Origin: Struthio camelus
Lineage: Eukaryota > Chordata > Aves > Struthioniformes > Struthionidae
Assembly (NCBI RefSeq): GCF_040807025.1
Contig: NC_090952.1
Coordinates: 2,852,001-2,916,000 of the forward strand
Direction of reading: 5' to 3'
Length of the DNA: 64,000 bases
Part shown: positions 13,801 to 27,481 of the stretch, piece by piece
Layout: every line of letters begins with the position of its first letter
Numbering within the stretch: the stretch's first letter is position 1
Made by a program: the position numbers and the translations under genes
The notes under the pieces: model-generated
Seen by the model: only the letters and a program-made list of their open reading frames with translations
Told to the model about the DNA's origin: nothing
Database searches by the model: none

Positions 13801-16200
13801 TCCACCAGTGCTGAAACCGCTCCGTCGGGGCTGAAACCCCTGCGTGAAGCCGAAAAGCACTCTGTTTGGGCTGAAACCATTCCGCCAAGCCGAAAAGCAC
13901 TCTGTCGGGGTTGAATCCACTCCGCCAAGCCGAAAAGCACTCTGTCGGGGTTGAAACCACTCTGCCAAGCCGAAAACCACTGCGTCGGGGTTGAAACCAC
14001 TCCGCCAGGGCCAAAACCACTTGTCTGACCTTAAAACCACTCCGCCGAGCCTAAAAGCACTGCATCGGGGCTGAAACCACTCCGCTGAGCCAAAACCACT
14101 CTGCCAAGCCTAAAACCACTGCGTCGGGGCTGAAACCACTCCGCCGAGGCCAAAACGACTGCGTCGGGGCTGAAACCACTCCGCCGAGGCCAGAACCCCT
14201 CCGTCGGGGCTGAAACCACTGCATCCGGCCGAAAACCACTGCGTCGGGGCTAAAACTAGTGCGTCAGGCCCAAAACAACTCCGTCAGGGCCAAAAGCACT
14301 CCACCAGTGCTGAAACCACTGCGCCAAGCCTGAAACCACTGCGTCGGGGCTGAAACCACTGTGCCAGGGCCAAAACCACTCGGCTGACCTTAAAACCACT
14401 CCATCAAGCCTAAAAGCACTGCGTCGGGGCTGAAACTGCTCCGTCAGGCTGAAAACCACTCCGCCGAGCCTGAAACCACTGCGTCAGGGCAGAAGCCACT
14501 CCGTCGTTGCTGAAACCACTCGGCCGAGCCTAAAACCACTCCGCCAGAGCCAAAACCACTGCGTCGGGGCTGAAACCACTGCGTCGGGGCTGAAACCACT
14601 GCGTCGGGGCTGAAACCACTGCGTCGGGGCTGAAACCACTGCGTCGGGGCTGAAACCACTCCGCCGAGCCTAAAAGCAGTGCGTCGGGGCTGAAACCACT
14701 GCGTCGGGCCTAAAAGCAGTGCGTCGGGGCTGAAACCACTCCGCCAAGCCTAAAAGCAGTGCGTCGGGGCTGAAACCACTCCGCCGAGCCTAAAAGCACT
14801 CCGTCGGGGCTGAAACCACTGCGTCGGGGCTGAAACCACTCCACCGAGCCTGAAACCACTGCGTCAGGGCTGAAACCACTCCACCGAGCCTGAAACCACT
14901 GCGTCGGGGCTGAAACCACTCCACCGAGCCTGAAACCACTGCGTCAGGCCTGAAACCACTCCGCCAGGGCGAAACCCACTCCGCTGAGCCTAAAACCACT
15001 CCGCCGAGCCTAAAACCATTGCGTCGGGACTGAAACCACTCCGCCAAGCCTGAAACCACTCCGTCAGGCAGAAAAGAAGTCTGTTGGGGCCGAAACCACT
15101 CTGCTAACACTAAAACCACTCCGCTGAGCCTGAAACCACTGCGTCAGGCCTAAAACCACTCCACGGAGCCTAAAACAACTCCGTCAGGGCCAAAACCACT
15201 CCTCCAGTGCAGAAACCACTCCGTCGGGGCTGAAAACCACTGCGTCAGGCTGAAAACCACTCCGTCAGGACTGAAACCACTCCGCGAGGGCCAAAAACAC
15301 TGTGTCGGGGCTGAAAGAATTCCACCAGGCCGAAAACCACTCGGCAGACCTTAAAACCACTCCGCCAAGCCTGAAACCACTCTGTCAGGACCAAAACCAC
15401 TCCGTGGGGGCCGAAACCACTCCGCTGAGCCTAAAAAAGCTACGACGGGGCCAAAACCGGGGCCCCGAGCCTAAAACCACTGCGTTAAGCCGAAAACCAC
15501 TCCGTCGCTGCTGAAACCACTCTGCCAGGCCGAAAACCACTCTGCCGGGGCTGAAACAACTCCGCCAAGGAAAAAAACCACTGCATCAGGCAGGGCGGGA
15601 ACTCCTCCTCCAGGGCCAAAACCACGCCGCCGAGACTGAAACCACTCCGTCAAGCCTAAAACAACTCTGCTGAGCCAAAAACCACTCTTATCGGGGCTGA
15701 AACCACTCCGCCAAACCTAAAACCACTCCGTCGGGGCTGAAACCACTCTGCCGAGCCTAAAACCCCTCCGTCGGGGCTGAAACCACTCCATCAAGCCTAA
15801 AACCACTCCGCCAGGGCCAAAACCACTCCGACGACATTAAAACCACTGCGCCAAGCCTAAAACCCCTCCGTCGGGGCTGAAACCACTCTGCCGAGCCTAA
15901 AACCCCTCCGTCAGGGCTGAAACCACTGTGCTGGGGCGGAAACTGCTCCGTCAGGCTGAAAACCACTGCGTCAGGCCGAAAACCACTCCACCAAGGCCAA
16001 AACCACTCCGCCGACATAAAAACCACTGCGCCAAGTTAAAACCACTGCATCGGGGCTGAGATCACTCCGCCAAGCCCAAAACCACTCCGTTGGGGCTGAA
16101 ACCACCACGCTAGGACCAAAACCACTGTGTCGGGGCTGAAACCACTCCGCCGAGCCTAAAACCACTGCGTCGGGGCTGAAACGACTCCGCCGAACCTAAA
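10860..16200. repeat. Diverged copy of the later 7.9-kb unit
   Basis: Rare variants appear here in the same order as at 21-25 kb and 29-33 kb. The GTGCTGGGGCGGAAACTG monomer near 11,490 recurs 9,686 bp later. The irregular segment near 15,300-15,660, containing AAAAAAGCTACGACGGGG and a GCAGGGCGGGAACTCCTCC interruption, recurs 9,047 bp later. The roughly 640-bp difference in spacing is explained by the local dimer expansion at 12.88-13.65 kb. Confidence 0.75.
12881..13650. repeat. Homogenised 40-bp dimer block
   Basis: Monomers of type ...GCGTCGGGG... (or GCGTCAGGC) alternate strictly with type ...CCGCCGAGCC.... Between about 13,081 and 13,570 the 40-bp dimer is repeated about 12 times with no difference I could see. 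The block lacks the variant diversity of its surroundings, a sign of recent local amplification. Confidence 0.9.
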
Positions 16201-17610
16201 ACCACTGCGTCGGGGCTGAAACGACTCCGCCGCGCCTAAAACCACTGCGTCGGGGCTGAAACCACCCGGCCAAGCCTGAAACAACTCCGTCGGTGCTGAA
16301 ATCACTCTGCCGAGCCTGAAACCACTGCGTCAGGCCTAAAACCACTCCAACAGGCCTAAAACCACTGCGTCGGGGCTGAAACCACTGCGTCGGGGCTGAA
16401 ACCACTGCGTCGGGGCTGAAACCACTGCGTCGGGGCTGAAACCACTGCGTCGGGGCTGAAACCACTCCGCCGCACGTGAAACCACTGCGTCGGGGCTGAA
16501 ACCATTCCGCCGCGCGTGAAACCACTGCGTCGGGGCTGAAACCACTCCGCCGCGCCTAAAACCACTGCGTCAGGCCTAAAACCACTCCGCCGAGCCTGAA
16601 ACCACTGCGTCGGGGCTGAAACCACTCCGCGGAGCCTAAAACCGTTGCGTCGGGGCAGAAACCACTCCGCCGCGCCTGAAACCACTCCGCCGCGCCTGAA
16701 ACCACTCCGTCGGGGCAGAAACCACTCCGCCGCGCCTGAAACCACTCCGTCGGGGCAGAAACCACTGCGTCGGGGCAGAAACCACTGCGTCGGGGCTGAA
16801 ACCACTGCGTCGGGGCTGAAACCACTGCGTCGGGGCTGAAACCACTGCGTCGGGGCTGAAACCACTGCGTCGGGGCTGAAACCACTGCGTCGGGGCTGAA
16901 ACCACTGCGTCGGGGCTGAAACCACTCCGCCGCGCCTGAAACCACTGCGTCGGGGCTGAAACCACTCCGCCGCGCCTGAAACCACTGCGTCGGGGCTGAA
17001 ACCATTCCGCCGCGCGTGAAACCACTGCGTCGGGGCTGAAACCACTCCGCCGCGCCTAAAACCACTGCGTCAGGCCTAAAACCACTCCGCCGAGCCTGAA
17101 ACCACTGCGTCGGGGCTGAAACCACTCCGCGGAGCCTAAAACCGTTGCGTCGGGGCAGAAACCACTCCGCCGCGCCTGAAACCACTCCGCCGCGCCTGAA
17201 ACCACTCCGCCGCGCCTGAAACCACTCCGTCGGGGCAGAAGCCACTGCGTCGGGGCTGAAACCACTGCGTCGGGGCTGAAACCACTGCGTCGGGGCTGAA
17301 ACCACTGCGTCGGGGCTGAAACCACTGCGTCGGGGCTGAAACCACTGCGTCGGGGCTGAAACCACTGCGTCGGGGCTGAAACCACTGCGTCGGGGCTGAA
17401 ACCACTCCGCCGCGCCTGAAACCACTGCGTCGGGGCTGAAACCACTCCGCCGCGCCTAAAACCACTGCGTCAGGCCTAAAACCACTCCGCCGAGCCTGAA
17501 ACCACTGCGTCGGGGCTGAAACCACTGCGTCGGGGCTGAAACCACTGCGTCGGGGCTGAAACCACTCCGCGGAGCCTAAAACCGTTGCGTTGGGGCAGAA
17601 ACCACTCCAT
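16196..17610. repeat. Homogenised block with private CGCG monomer
   Basis: This block is rich in a CCGCCGCGCCTGAAAC-type monomer with a CGCG core that I do not see elsewhere in the array. It alternates with runs of 5-8 identical GCGTCGGGGCTGAAACCACT monomers. A larger period is also visible: the ACCATTCCGCCGCGCGTGAA monomer recurs at 16,501 and 17,001, and the CGCGCCTAAA monomer recurs at 16,541, 17,041 and 17,441. Confidence 0.85.
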
Positions 17611-19534
17611 CAAGCCTAAAACCACTGCGTCGGGGCTGAAACCACTCCATCAAGCCTAAAACCCCTCCGTCGGGGCTGAAACCACTGCGTCAGGCCCAAA
17701 ACAACTCCGTCAGGGCCAAAACCACTCCACCAGTGCTGAAACCACTGCGCCAAGCCTGAAACCACTGCGTCGGGGCTGAAACCACTCCGCCGAGGCAAAA
17801 ACCACTCTGCCGAGCCTAAAACCACTCCGTCGGGGCCAAAACCACTGCGTCGGGGCTGAAACCACTCCGCAAGGGCCAAAAGCACTGCGACGGGGCTGAA
17901 ACCACTCCGCCGAGGCCAAAACCACTGCGTCGGGGCTGAAACCACTCCGCCGAGCCTGAAACCACTCTGTCGGGGCTGAAATCACTCCGCCGAGCCTGAA
18001 ACCACTGCGTCAGGCCTAAAACCACTCCTCCGAGCCTGAAACCACTGCGTCAGGCCTAAAACCACTCTGCCAAGCCTGAAACCACTCCGTCGGGGCTGAA
18101 ACCACTCCATCAAGCCTAAAACCACTGCATCAGGCCGAAAACCACTCCGTCGGGGCTGAAACCACTCCGCCGAGCCTAAAACCATTGCATCGGGGCTGAA
18201 ACCACTCCGCGAGGCCGAAAACCACTGCGTCGGGGCTGAAAGCACTCCGCCGAGCCTAAAAGCACTGCGTCGGGGCTGAAACCACTCCGCCGAGCCTGAA
18301 ACCACTCCGCCGAGCCTAAAACCACTCCGTCAGGGCGAAAACGACTCCGGCAAGCCTAAAACCACTCCATCGGGGCTGAAACCACTCCGCCAGGGCCAAA
18401 ACCACTCGTCTGACCTTAAAACCACTCTGCCAGGGCCTAAAAGCACTGCGTCGGGGCTGAAACCACTCCGCCAGGGCCAAAACCACTGCGTCGGGGCTGA
18501 AACCACTCCGCCGAGGCCAAAACCACTGCGTCGGGGCTGAAACCACTCCGCCGAGGCCAAAACCACTGCGTCGGGGCTGAAACCACTCCGCCGAGGCCAA
18601 AACCACTGCGTCGGGGCTGAAACCACTCCGCCGAGGCCAAAACCACTGCGTCGGGGCTGAAACCACTCCGCCGAGGCCAAAACCACTGCGTCGGGGCTGA
18701 AACCACTCCGCCGAGCCGAAAATCACTCCGTCAGGGCAGAAACCACTGCGTCAGGCCTGAAACCACTCCGCCGAGCCTGAAACCACTGCGTCGGGGCCGA
18801 AAACCACTCCGCCGATCCTAAAACAACTCTGTCGGGGCCAAAACCACTCCACCAGTCCTGAAACCGCTCCATGAAGCCTGAAACCAGTGCGTCGGGGCTG
18901 AAACCACTCCATCAAGCCTAAAACCCCTCCGTCGGGGCTGAAACCCCTCCGTGAAGCCGAAAAGCACTCTGTTTGGGCTGAAACCATTCCGCCAAGCCAA
19001 AAAGCACTCTGTCGGGGTTGAATCCACTCCGCCAAGCCGAAAAGCACTGTGTCGGGGTTGAAACCACTCCGCCAAGCCGAAAACCACTGCGTTGGGGTTG
19101 AAACCACTCCGCCAGGGCCAAAACCACTCGGCTGACCTTAAAACCACTCCGCCGAGCCTAAAAGCACTGCGTCGGGGCTGAAACTGCTCCGTCAGGCTGA
19201 AAACCACTCCGCCGAGCCTGAAACCACTGCGTCAGGGCAGAAGCCACTGCGTCGTTGCTGAAACCACTCGCCCGAGCCTAAAACCACTCCGCCAGAGCCA
19301 AAACCACTGCGTCGGGGCTGAAACCACTGCGCCAGGGCCAAAACCACTCTGCCAAGCCTAAAACCACTCCGCCGGGGCGAAAACCACTCCGTCGGGGCTG
19401 AAACTACTCCGCCGAGCCTAAAAGCAGTGGGTTAGGGCTGAAACCACTCTGCCGAGCCTGAAACCACTCCGACAACATTAAAACCACTCCGTCGAGCCTG
19501 AAACCACTGCGTCAGGGCTGAAACCACTCCGCCG

Positions 19535-22500
19535 AGCCTGAAACCACTCCGCCGAGCCTGAAACCACTGCGTCAGGCCTGAAACCACTCCACCGAGGCGA
19601 AAAGCACTCCGTCGGGGCTGAAACCACTCCGCCGAGCCTGAAACCACTGCGTCAGGCCTGAAACCACTCCGCCAGGGCGAAACCCACTCCGCTGAGCCTA
19701 AAACCACTCCGCCGAGCCTAAAACAACTCCATCGGGGCCAAAACCACTCCACCAGTGCTGAAACCGCTCCGTCGGGGCTGAAACCCCTGCGTGAAGCCGA
19801 AAAGCACTCTGTTTCGGCTGAAACCATTCCGCCAAGCCGAAAAGCACTCTGTCGGGGTTGAATCCACTCCGCCAAGCCGAAAAGCACTCTGTCGGGGTTG
19901 AAACCACTCTGCCAAGCCGAAAACCACTGCGTCGGGGTTGAAACCACTCTGCTAAGCCGAAAACCACTGCGTCGGGGTTGAAACCACTCCGCCAGGGCCA
20001 AAACCACTCGTCTGACCTTAAAACCACTCCGCCGAGCCTAAAAGCACTGCATCGGGGCTGAAACCACTCCGCTGAGCCAAAACCACTCTGCCAAGCCTAA
20101 AACCACTGCGTCGGGGCTGAAACCACTCCGCCGAGGCCAAAACCACTGCGTCGGGGCTGAAACCACTCCATCAAGCCTAAAACACCTCCGTCGGGGCTAA
20201 ACCACTCCATCAAGCCTAAAATCACTCCGTCGGGGCTGAAACTAGTGCGTCAGGCCCAAAACAACTCTGCCAGGGCCAAAACCACTCCACCAGTGCTGAA
20301 ATGACTGCGCCAAGCCTGAAACCACTGCGTCAGGGCTGAAACCACTCGGCCTAGCCTAAAACCACTACGCCAGGGCCAAAACCACTCCGTTGGGGCTGAA
20401 ACCACTCCGCCAGGGCCAAAACCACTGCGTCGGGGCTGAAACCACTGCGTCAGGCCTGAAACAACTCCGCCGAGCCGGAAACAACTCCGTCGGGGCCAAA
20501 ACCACTCCGCCGAGCCTGAAACAACTCCGTCGGGGCCAAAACCACTCCGCCGAGCCTGAAACAACTCCGTCGGGGCCAAAACCACTCCACCAGTGCTGAA
20601 ACCGCTCTGTCGGGGCTGAAACCCCTCCGTGAAACCGAAAAGCACAGCGTCGGGGTTGAAACCACTCCGCCAGGGCCAAAACCAATGCGCCAGGGCCGAA
20701 ACAACTCTGCCAGGGCCAAAACCCCTCCGCTGACATTAAAACCATTCCGTCAGGGCTGGAACCACTCCGCTGACATTAAAACCCCTCCGTCGGGGCTGAA
20801 ACCACTGTGCTGGGGCGGAAACTGCTCCGTCAGGCTGAAAAGCACTGCGTCAAACCTAAAACCACTCCACCAGGGCCAAAACCACTCCGCCGACATAAAA
20901 ACCACTCCGCCGAGCCTAAAACCACCCCGCCGACATTAAAACCACTCCGCCGAGGCTAAAACCACTCCGTCAGGCTGAAAAGCACTCCGCCGAGCCTACA
21001 ACCACTCTGTCAGGGCGGAAGCCACTCCGCTGAGCCTAAAACCCCTCCGTCGGGGCCGAAACCACTCCGCTGACCTTAAAACCACTCCATCAAGCCTAAA
21101 ACCATTCCGTCAGGGCTGGAACCCCTCCGCCGAGCCTATAACCACTCCGTTAGGGCGGAAACCACAGTGCTGGGGCGGAAACTGCTCCGTCAGGCTGAAA
21201 AGCACTGCGTCAAGCCGAAAACCACTCCACCAGGGCCAAAACCACTCCGCCGACATAAAAACCACTGCGCCAAGCCTAAAACCACTTCATCGAGGCTCAA
21301 ACCTCTCCGCCGGGGCCAAAACAACTCCGTCAGAGCCAAAACCACGCCGCCGAGCCTAAAACCAGTGCATCAGGGCTGAAACCACTCCGCCGACATTAAA
21401 ACCACTACTTCGGGGCTGAAACCACTCCGCCAAGCCTGAAACCATTGTGCCAGGACCAAAACCACTCTGTCGGGGCTGAAACCACTCCATCAAGCCTAAA
21501 ACCACTGCGTCGGGGCTGAAACCACTCCATCAAGCCTAAAACCACTGCGTCGGGGCTGAAACCACTCCGCCGAGCCTAAAACCACTGTGTTGGGGCCAAA
21601 AAGCACTCTGTCAGGGCAGAAACCACTGCGTCGGGGCAGAAACCACTGTGCCAGGACCAACTCCACTCCGTCGGGGCTGAAACCACTGTGCCAGGACCAA
21701 AACCACTGCGTCAGGGCTGAAACCACTGCGTCAGGCCTAAAACCACTCTGTCGGTGCTGAAACCACTCCACCAAGCCTAAAACCACTCCGTCAGGGCCAA
21801 AACCACTCCGTCAGGGCAGAAACAACTCCGCCAGGGCCAAAACCATTCGTCTGACCTTAAAACGACTCCGCCGAGCCTGAAACCACTGCGTCGGGGCTGG
21901 GACCACTGCGTCGGGGCTGGGACCACTGCGTCGAGCCTGAAACCACTGCGTCAGGCCTAAAACCACTCTGCCGAGCCTAAAACAACTCCGTCGGGGCCAA
22001 AACCGCTCCGTCGGGGCTGAAACCCCTGCGTGAAGCCGAAAAGCACTCTGTTTGGGCTGAAACCATTCCGCCAAGCCAAAAAGCACTCTGTCGGGGTTGA
22101 ATCCACTCCGCCAAGCCGAAAAGCACTGTGTCGGGGTTGAAACCACTCCGCCAAGCCGAAAACCACTGCGTTGGGGTTGAAACCACTCCGCCAGGGCCAA
22201 AACCACTCGGCTGACCTTAAAACCACTCCGCCGAGCCTAAAAGCACTGCGTCGGGGCTGAAACGGCTCCGTCAGGCTGAAAACCACTCCGCCGAGCCTGA
22301 AACCACTGCGTCAGGGCAGAAGCCACTGCGTCGTTGCTGAAACCACTCGCCCGAGCCTAAAACCACTCCGCCAGAGCCAAAACCACTGCGTCGGGGCTGA
22401 AACCACTGCGCCAGGGCCAAAACCACTCTGCCAAGCCTAAAACCACTCCGCCGGGGCGAAAACCACTCCGTCGAGGCTGAAACTACTCCGCCGAGCCTAA

Positions 22501-25500
22501 AAGCAGTGGGTTAGGGCTGAAACCACTCTGCCAAGCCTAAAACCACTCCGACAACATTAAAACCACTCCGTCGAGCCTGAAACCACTCCGCCGAGCCTGA
22601 AACCACTGCGTCAGGCCTAAAACCATTCCGCCGAGGCCTAAAAGCAGTGCGTCGGGCCTGAAACCACTCCACCGAGGCGAAAAGCACTCCGTCGGGGCTG
22701 AAACCACTCCGCCGAGCCTGAAACCACTGCGTCAGGCCTGAAACCACTCCGCCGAGCCTGAAACCACTGCGTCGGGGCTGAAACCACTCCGCCGAGCCTG
22801 AAACCACTGCGTCAGGCCTGAAACCACTCCGCCGAGCCTGAAACCACTGCGTCAGGCCTGAAACCACTCCACCAGGGCGAAACCCACTCCACTGAGCCTA
22901 AAACCACTCCGCCGAGCCTAAAACAACTCCATCTGGGCCAAAACCACTCCACCAGTGCTGAAACCGCTCCGTCGGGGCTGAAACCCCTGCGTGAAGCCGA
23001 AAAGCACTCTGTTTCGGCTGAAACCATTCCGCCAAGCCGAAAAGCACTCTGTCGGGGTTGAATCCACTCCGCCAAGCCGAAAAGCACTCTGTCAGGGTTG
23101 AAACCACTCTGCCAAGCCGAAAACCACTGCGTCGGGGTTGAAACCACTCCGCCAGGGCCAAAACCACTTGTCTGACCTTAAAACCACTCCGCCGAGCCTA
23201 AAAGCACTGCATCGGGGCTGAAACCACTCCGCTGAGCCAAAACCACTCTGCCAAGCCTAAAACCACTGCGTCGGGGCTGAAACCACTCCGCCGAGGCCAA
23301 AACGACTGCGTCGGGGCTGAAACCACTCCGCCGAGGCCAGAACCCCTCCGTCGGGGCTGAAACCACTGCATCAAGCCTAAAACCACTGCGTCGGGGCTGA
23401 AACTAGTGCGTCAGGCCCAAAACAACTCCGTCAGGGCCAAAAGCACTCCACCAGTGCTGAAACCACTGCGCCAAGCCTGAAACCACTGCGTCGGGGCTGA
23501 AACCACTGCGTCGGGGCTGAAACCACTGCGTCGGGGCTGAAACCACTGCGTCGGGGCTGAAACCACTCCGCCGAGCCTAAAAGCAGTGCGTCGGGGCTGA
23601 AACCACTCCGCCGAGCCTAAAAGCAGTGCGTCGGGGCTGAAACCACTCCGCCGAGCCTAAAAGCACTCCGTTCGGGCTGAAACCACTCCGCCGAGCCTAA
23701 AAGCACTCCGTCGGGGCTGAAACCACTCCGCCGAGCCTAAAAGCAGTGCGTCGGGGCTGAAACCACTCCGCCGAGCCTAAAAGCAGTGCGTCGGGGCTGA
23801 AACCACTCCGCCGAGCCTGAAACCACTGCGTCGGGGCTGAAACCACTCCGCCGAGCCTGAAACCACTGCGTCGGGGCTGAAACCACTCCACCGAGCCTGA
23901 AACCACTGCGTCGGGGCTGAAACCACTCCACCGAGCCTGAAACCACTGCGTCGGGGCTGAAACCACTCCACCGAGCCTGAAACCACTGCGTCAGGCCTGA
24001 AACCACTCCGCCAGGGCGAAACCCACTCTGCTAACACTAAAACCACTCCGCCGAGCCTAAAACCATTGCGTCGGGACTGAAACCACTCCGCCACGCCTGA
24101 AACCACTCCGTCAGGCAGAAAAGAAGTCTGTTGGGGCCGAAACCACTCTGCTAACACTAAAACCACTCCGCTGAGCCTGAAACCACTGCGTCAGGCCTAA
24201 AACCACTCCACGGAGCCTAAAACAACTCCGTCAGGGCCAAAACCACTCCTCCAGTGCAGAAACCACTCCGTCGGGGCTGAAAACCACTGCGTCAGGCTGA
24301 AAACCACTCCGTCAGGACTGAAACCACTCCGCGAGGGCCAAAAACACTGTGTCGGGGCTGAAAGAATTCCACCAGGCCGAAAACCACTCGGCAGACCTTA
24401 AAACCACTCCGCCAAGCCTGAAACCACTCTGTCAGGACCAAAACCACTCCGTGGGGGCCGAAACCACTCCGCTGAGCCTAAAAAAGCTACGACGGGGCCA
24501 AAACCGGGGCCCCGAGCCTAAAACCACTGCGTTAAGCCGAAAACCACTCCGTCGCTGCTGAAACCACTCTGCCAGGCCGAAAACCACTCTGCCGGGGCTG
24601 AAACAACTCCGCCAAGGAAAAAAACCACTGCATCAGGCAGGGCGGGAACTCCTCCTCCAGGGCCAAAACCACGCCGCCGAGACTGAAACCACTCCGTCAA
24701 GCCTAAAACAACTCCGCTGAGCCAAAAACCACTCTTATCGGGGCTGAAACCACTCCGCCAAACCTAAAACCACTCCGTCGGGGCTGAAACCACTCTGCCG
24801 AGCCTAAAACCCCTCCGTCGGGGCTGAAACCACTCCATCAAGCCTAAAACCACTCCGCCAGGGCCAAAACCACTCCGACGACATTAAAACCACTGCGCCA
24901 AGCCTAAAACCCCTCCGTCGGGGCTGAAACCACTCTGCCGAGCCTAAAACCCCTCCGTCAGGGCTGAAACCACTGTGCTGGGGCGGAAACTGCTCCGTCA
25001 GGCTGAAAACCACTGCATCAGGCCGAAAACCACTCCACCAAGGCCAAAACCACTCCGCCGACATAAAAACCACTGCGCCAAGTTAAAACCACTGCATCGG
25101 GGCTGAGATCACTCCGCCAAGCCCAAAACCACTCCGTTGGGGCTGAAACCACCACGCTAGGACCAAAACCACTGTGTCGGGGCTGAAACCACTCCGCCGA
25201 GCCTAAAACCACTGCGTCGGGGCTGAAACGACTCCGCCGAGCCTAAAACCACTGCGTCGGGGCTGAAACGACTCCGCCGAGCCTAAAACCACTGCGTCGG
25301 GGCTGAAACCACCCGGCCAAGCCTGAAACAACTCCGTCGGTGCTGAAATCACTCTGCCGAGCCTGAAACCACTGCGTCAGGCCTAAAACCACTCCGTCGG
25401 GGCGGAAACCACTCCATCAAGCCTAAAACCACTGCGTCGGGGCTGAAACAACTCCGTCGGGGCCAAAACCACTCCGCCGAGCCTGAAACAACTCCGTCGG

Positions 25501-27481
25501 GGCCAAAACCACTCCGCCGAGCCTGAAACAACTCCGTCGGGGCCAAAACCACTCCACCAGTGCTGAAACCGCTCTGTCGGGGCTGAAACCCCTCCGTGAA
25601 ACCGAAAAGCACAGCGTCGGGGTTGAAACCACTCCGCCAGGGCCAAAACCAATGCGCTAGGGCCGAAACAACTCTGCCAGGGCCAAAACCCCTCCGCTGA
25701 CATTAAAACCATTCCGTCAGGGCTGGAACCACTCCGCTGACATTAAAACCCCTCCGTCGGGGCTGAAACCACTCCGCTGACATTAAAACCCCTCCGTCGG
25801 GGCTGAAACCACTGTGCTGGGGCGGAAACTGCTCCGTCAGGCTGAAAAGCACTGCGTCAAGCCGAAAACCACTCCACCAGGGCCAAAACCACTCCGCCGA
25901 CATAAAAACCACTCCGCCGAGCCTAAAACCACCCCGCCGACATTAAAACCACTCCGCTGAGGCTAAAACCACTCCGTCAGGCTGAGTGGTTGCAGGCCGA
26001 GCCTACAACCACTCTGTCAGGGCGGAAGCCACTCCGCTGAGCCTAAAACCCCTCCGTCGGGGCCGAAACCACTCCGCTGACCTTAAAACCACTCCATCAA
26101 GCCTAAAACCATTCCGTCAGGGCTGGAACCCCTCCGCCGAGCCTATAACCACTCCGTTAGGGCGGAAACCACAGTGCTGGGGCGGAAACTGCTCCGTCAG
26201 GCTGAAAAGCACTGCGTCAAGCCGAAAACCACTCCACCAGGGCCAAAACCACTCCGCCGACATAAAAACCACTGCGCCAAGCCTAAAACCACTTCATCGA
26301 GGCTCAAACCTCTCCGCCGGGGCCAAAACAACTCCGTCAGAGCCAAAACCACGCCGCCGAGCCTAAAACCAGTGCATCAGGGCTGAAACCACTCCGCCGA
26401 CATTAAAACCACTACTTCGGGGCTGAAACCACTCCGCCAAGCCTGAAACCATTGTGCCAGGACCAAAACCACTCTGTCGGGGCTGAAACCACTCCATCAA
26501 GCCTAAAACCACTGCGTCGGGGCTGAAACCACTCCATCAAGCCTAAAACCACTGCGTCGGGGCTGAAACCACTCCGCCGAGCCTAAAACCACTGTGTTGG
26601 GGCCAAAAAGCACTCTGTCAGGGCAGAAACCACTGCGTCGGGGCAGAAACCACTCCGCCAAGCCTAAAACCACTGTGTTGGGGCCAAAAAGCACTCTGTC
26701 AGGGCAGAAACCACTGCGTCGGGGCAGAAACCACTGTGCCAGGACCAACTCCACTCCGTCGGGGCTGAAACCACTGTGCCAGGACCAAAACCACTGCGTC
26801 AGGGCTGAAACCACTGCGTCAGGCCTAAAACCACTCTGTCGGTGCTGAAACCACTCCACCAAGCCTAAAACCACTCCGTCAGGGCCAAAACCACTCGTCT
26901 GACCTTAAAACGACTCCGCCGAGCCTGAAACCACTGCGTCGGGGCTGGGACCACTGCGTCGGGGCTGGGACCACTGCGTCGGGGCTGGGACCACTGCGTC
27001 AGGGCTGAAACCACTCCATCAAGCCTAAAACCCCTCCGTCGGGGCTGAAACCACTCCGCTAGGGCCAAAACCACTCGGCTGACCTTAAAACCACTCCGCC
27101 GAGCCTGAAACCACTGCGTCAGGGCAGAAGCCACTGCGTCGTTGCTGAAACCACTCGCCCGAGCCTAAAACCACTCCGCCAGAGCCAAAACCACTGCGTC
27201 GGGGCTGAAACCACTGCGCCAGGGCCAAAACCACTCTGCCAAGCCTAAAACCACTCCGCCGGGGCGAAAACCACTCCGTCGAGGCTGAAACTACTCCGCC
27301 GAGCCTAAAAGCAGTGGGTCAGGGCTGAAACCACTCTGCCAAGCCTAAAACCACTCCGCCGACATTAAAACCACTCCGCCGAGCCTGAAACCACTGCGTC
27401 AGGCCTGAAACCACTCCGCCGAGCCTGAAACCACTGCGTCAGGCCTGAAACCACTCCGCCGAGCCTGAAACCACTGCATCA
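19535..27481. repeat. 7,947-bp tandem duplication, copy 1
   Basis: Landmarks in this block recur exactly 7,947 bp downstream. Examples are the 19-bp tag monomer (20,197 and 28,144), the GTGCTGGGGCGGAAACTG monomer (21,167 and 29,114) and a GAGTGGTTGCAGGCC interruption (25,984 and 33,931). All open frames in the two copies translate identically, so the identity is close to 100 percent. Confidence 0.9.
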
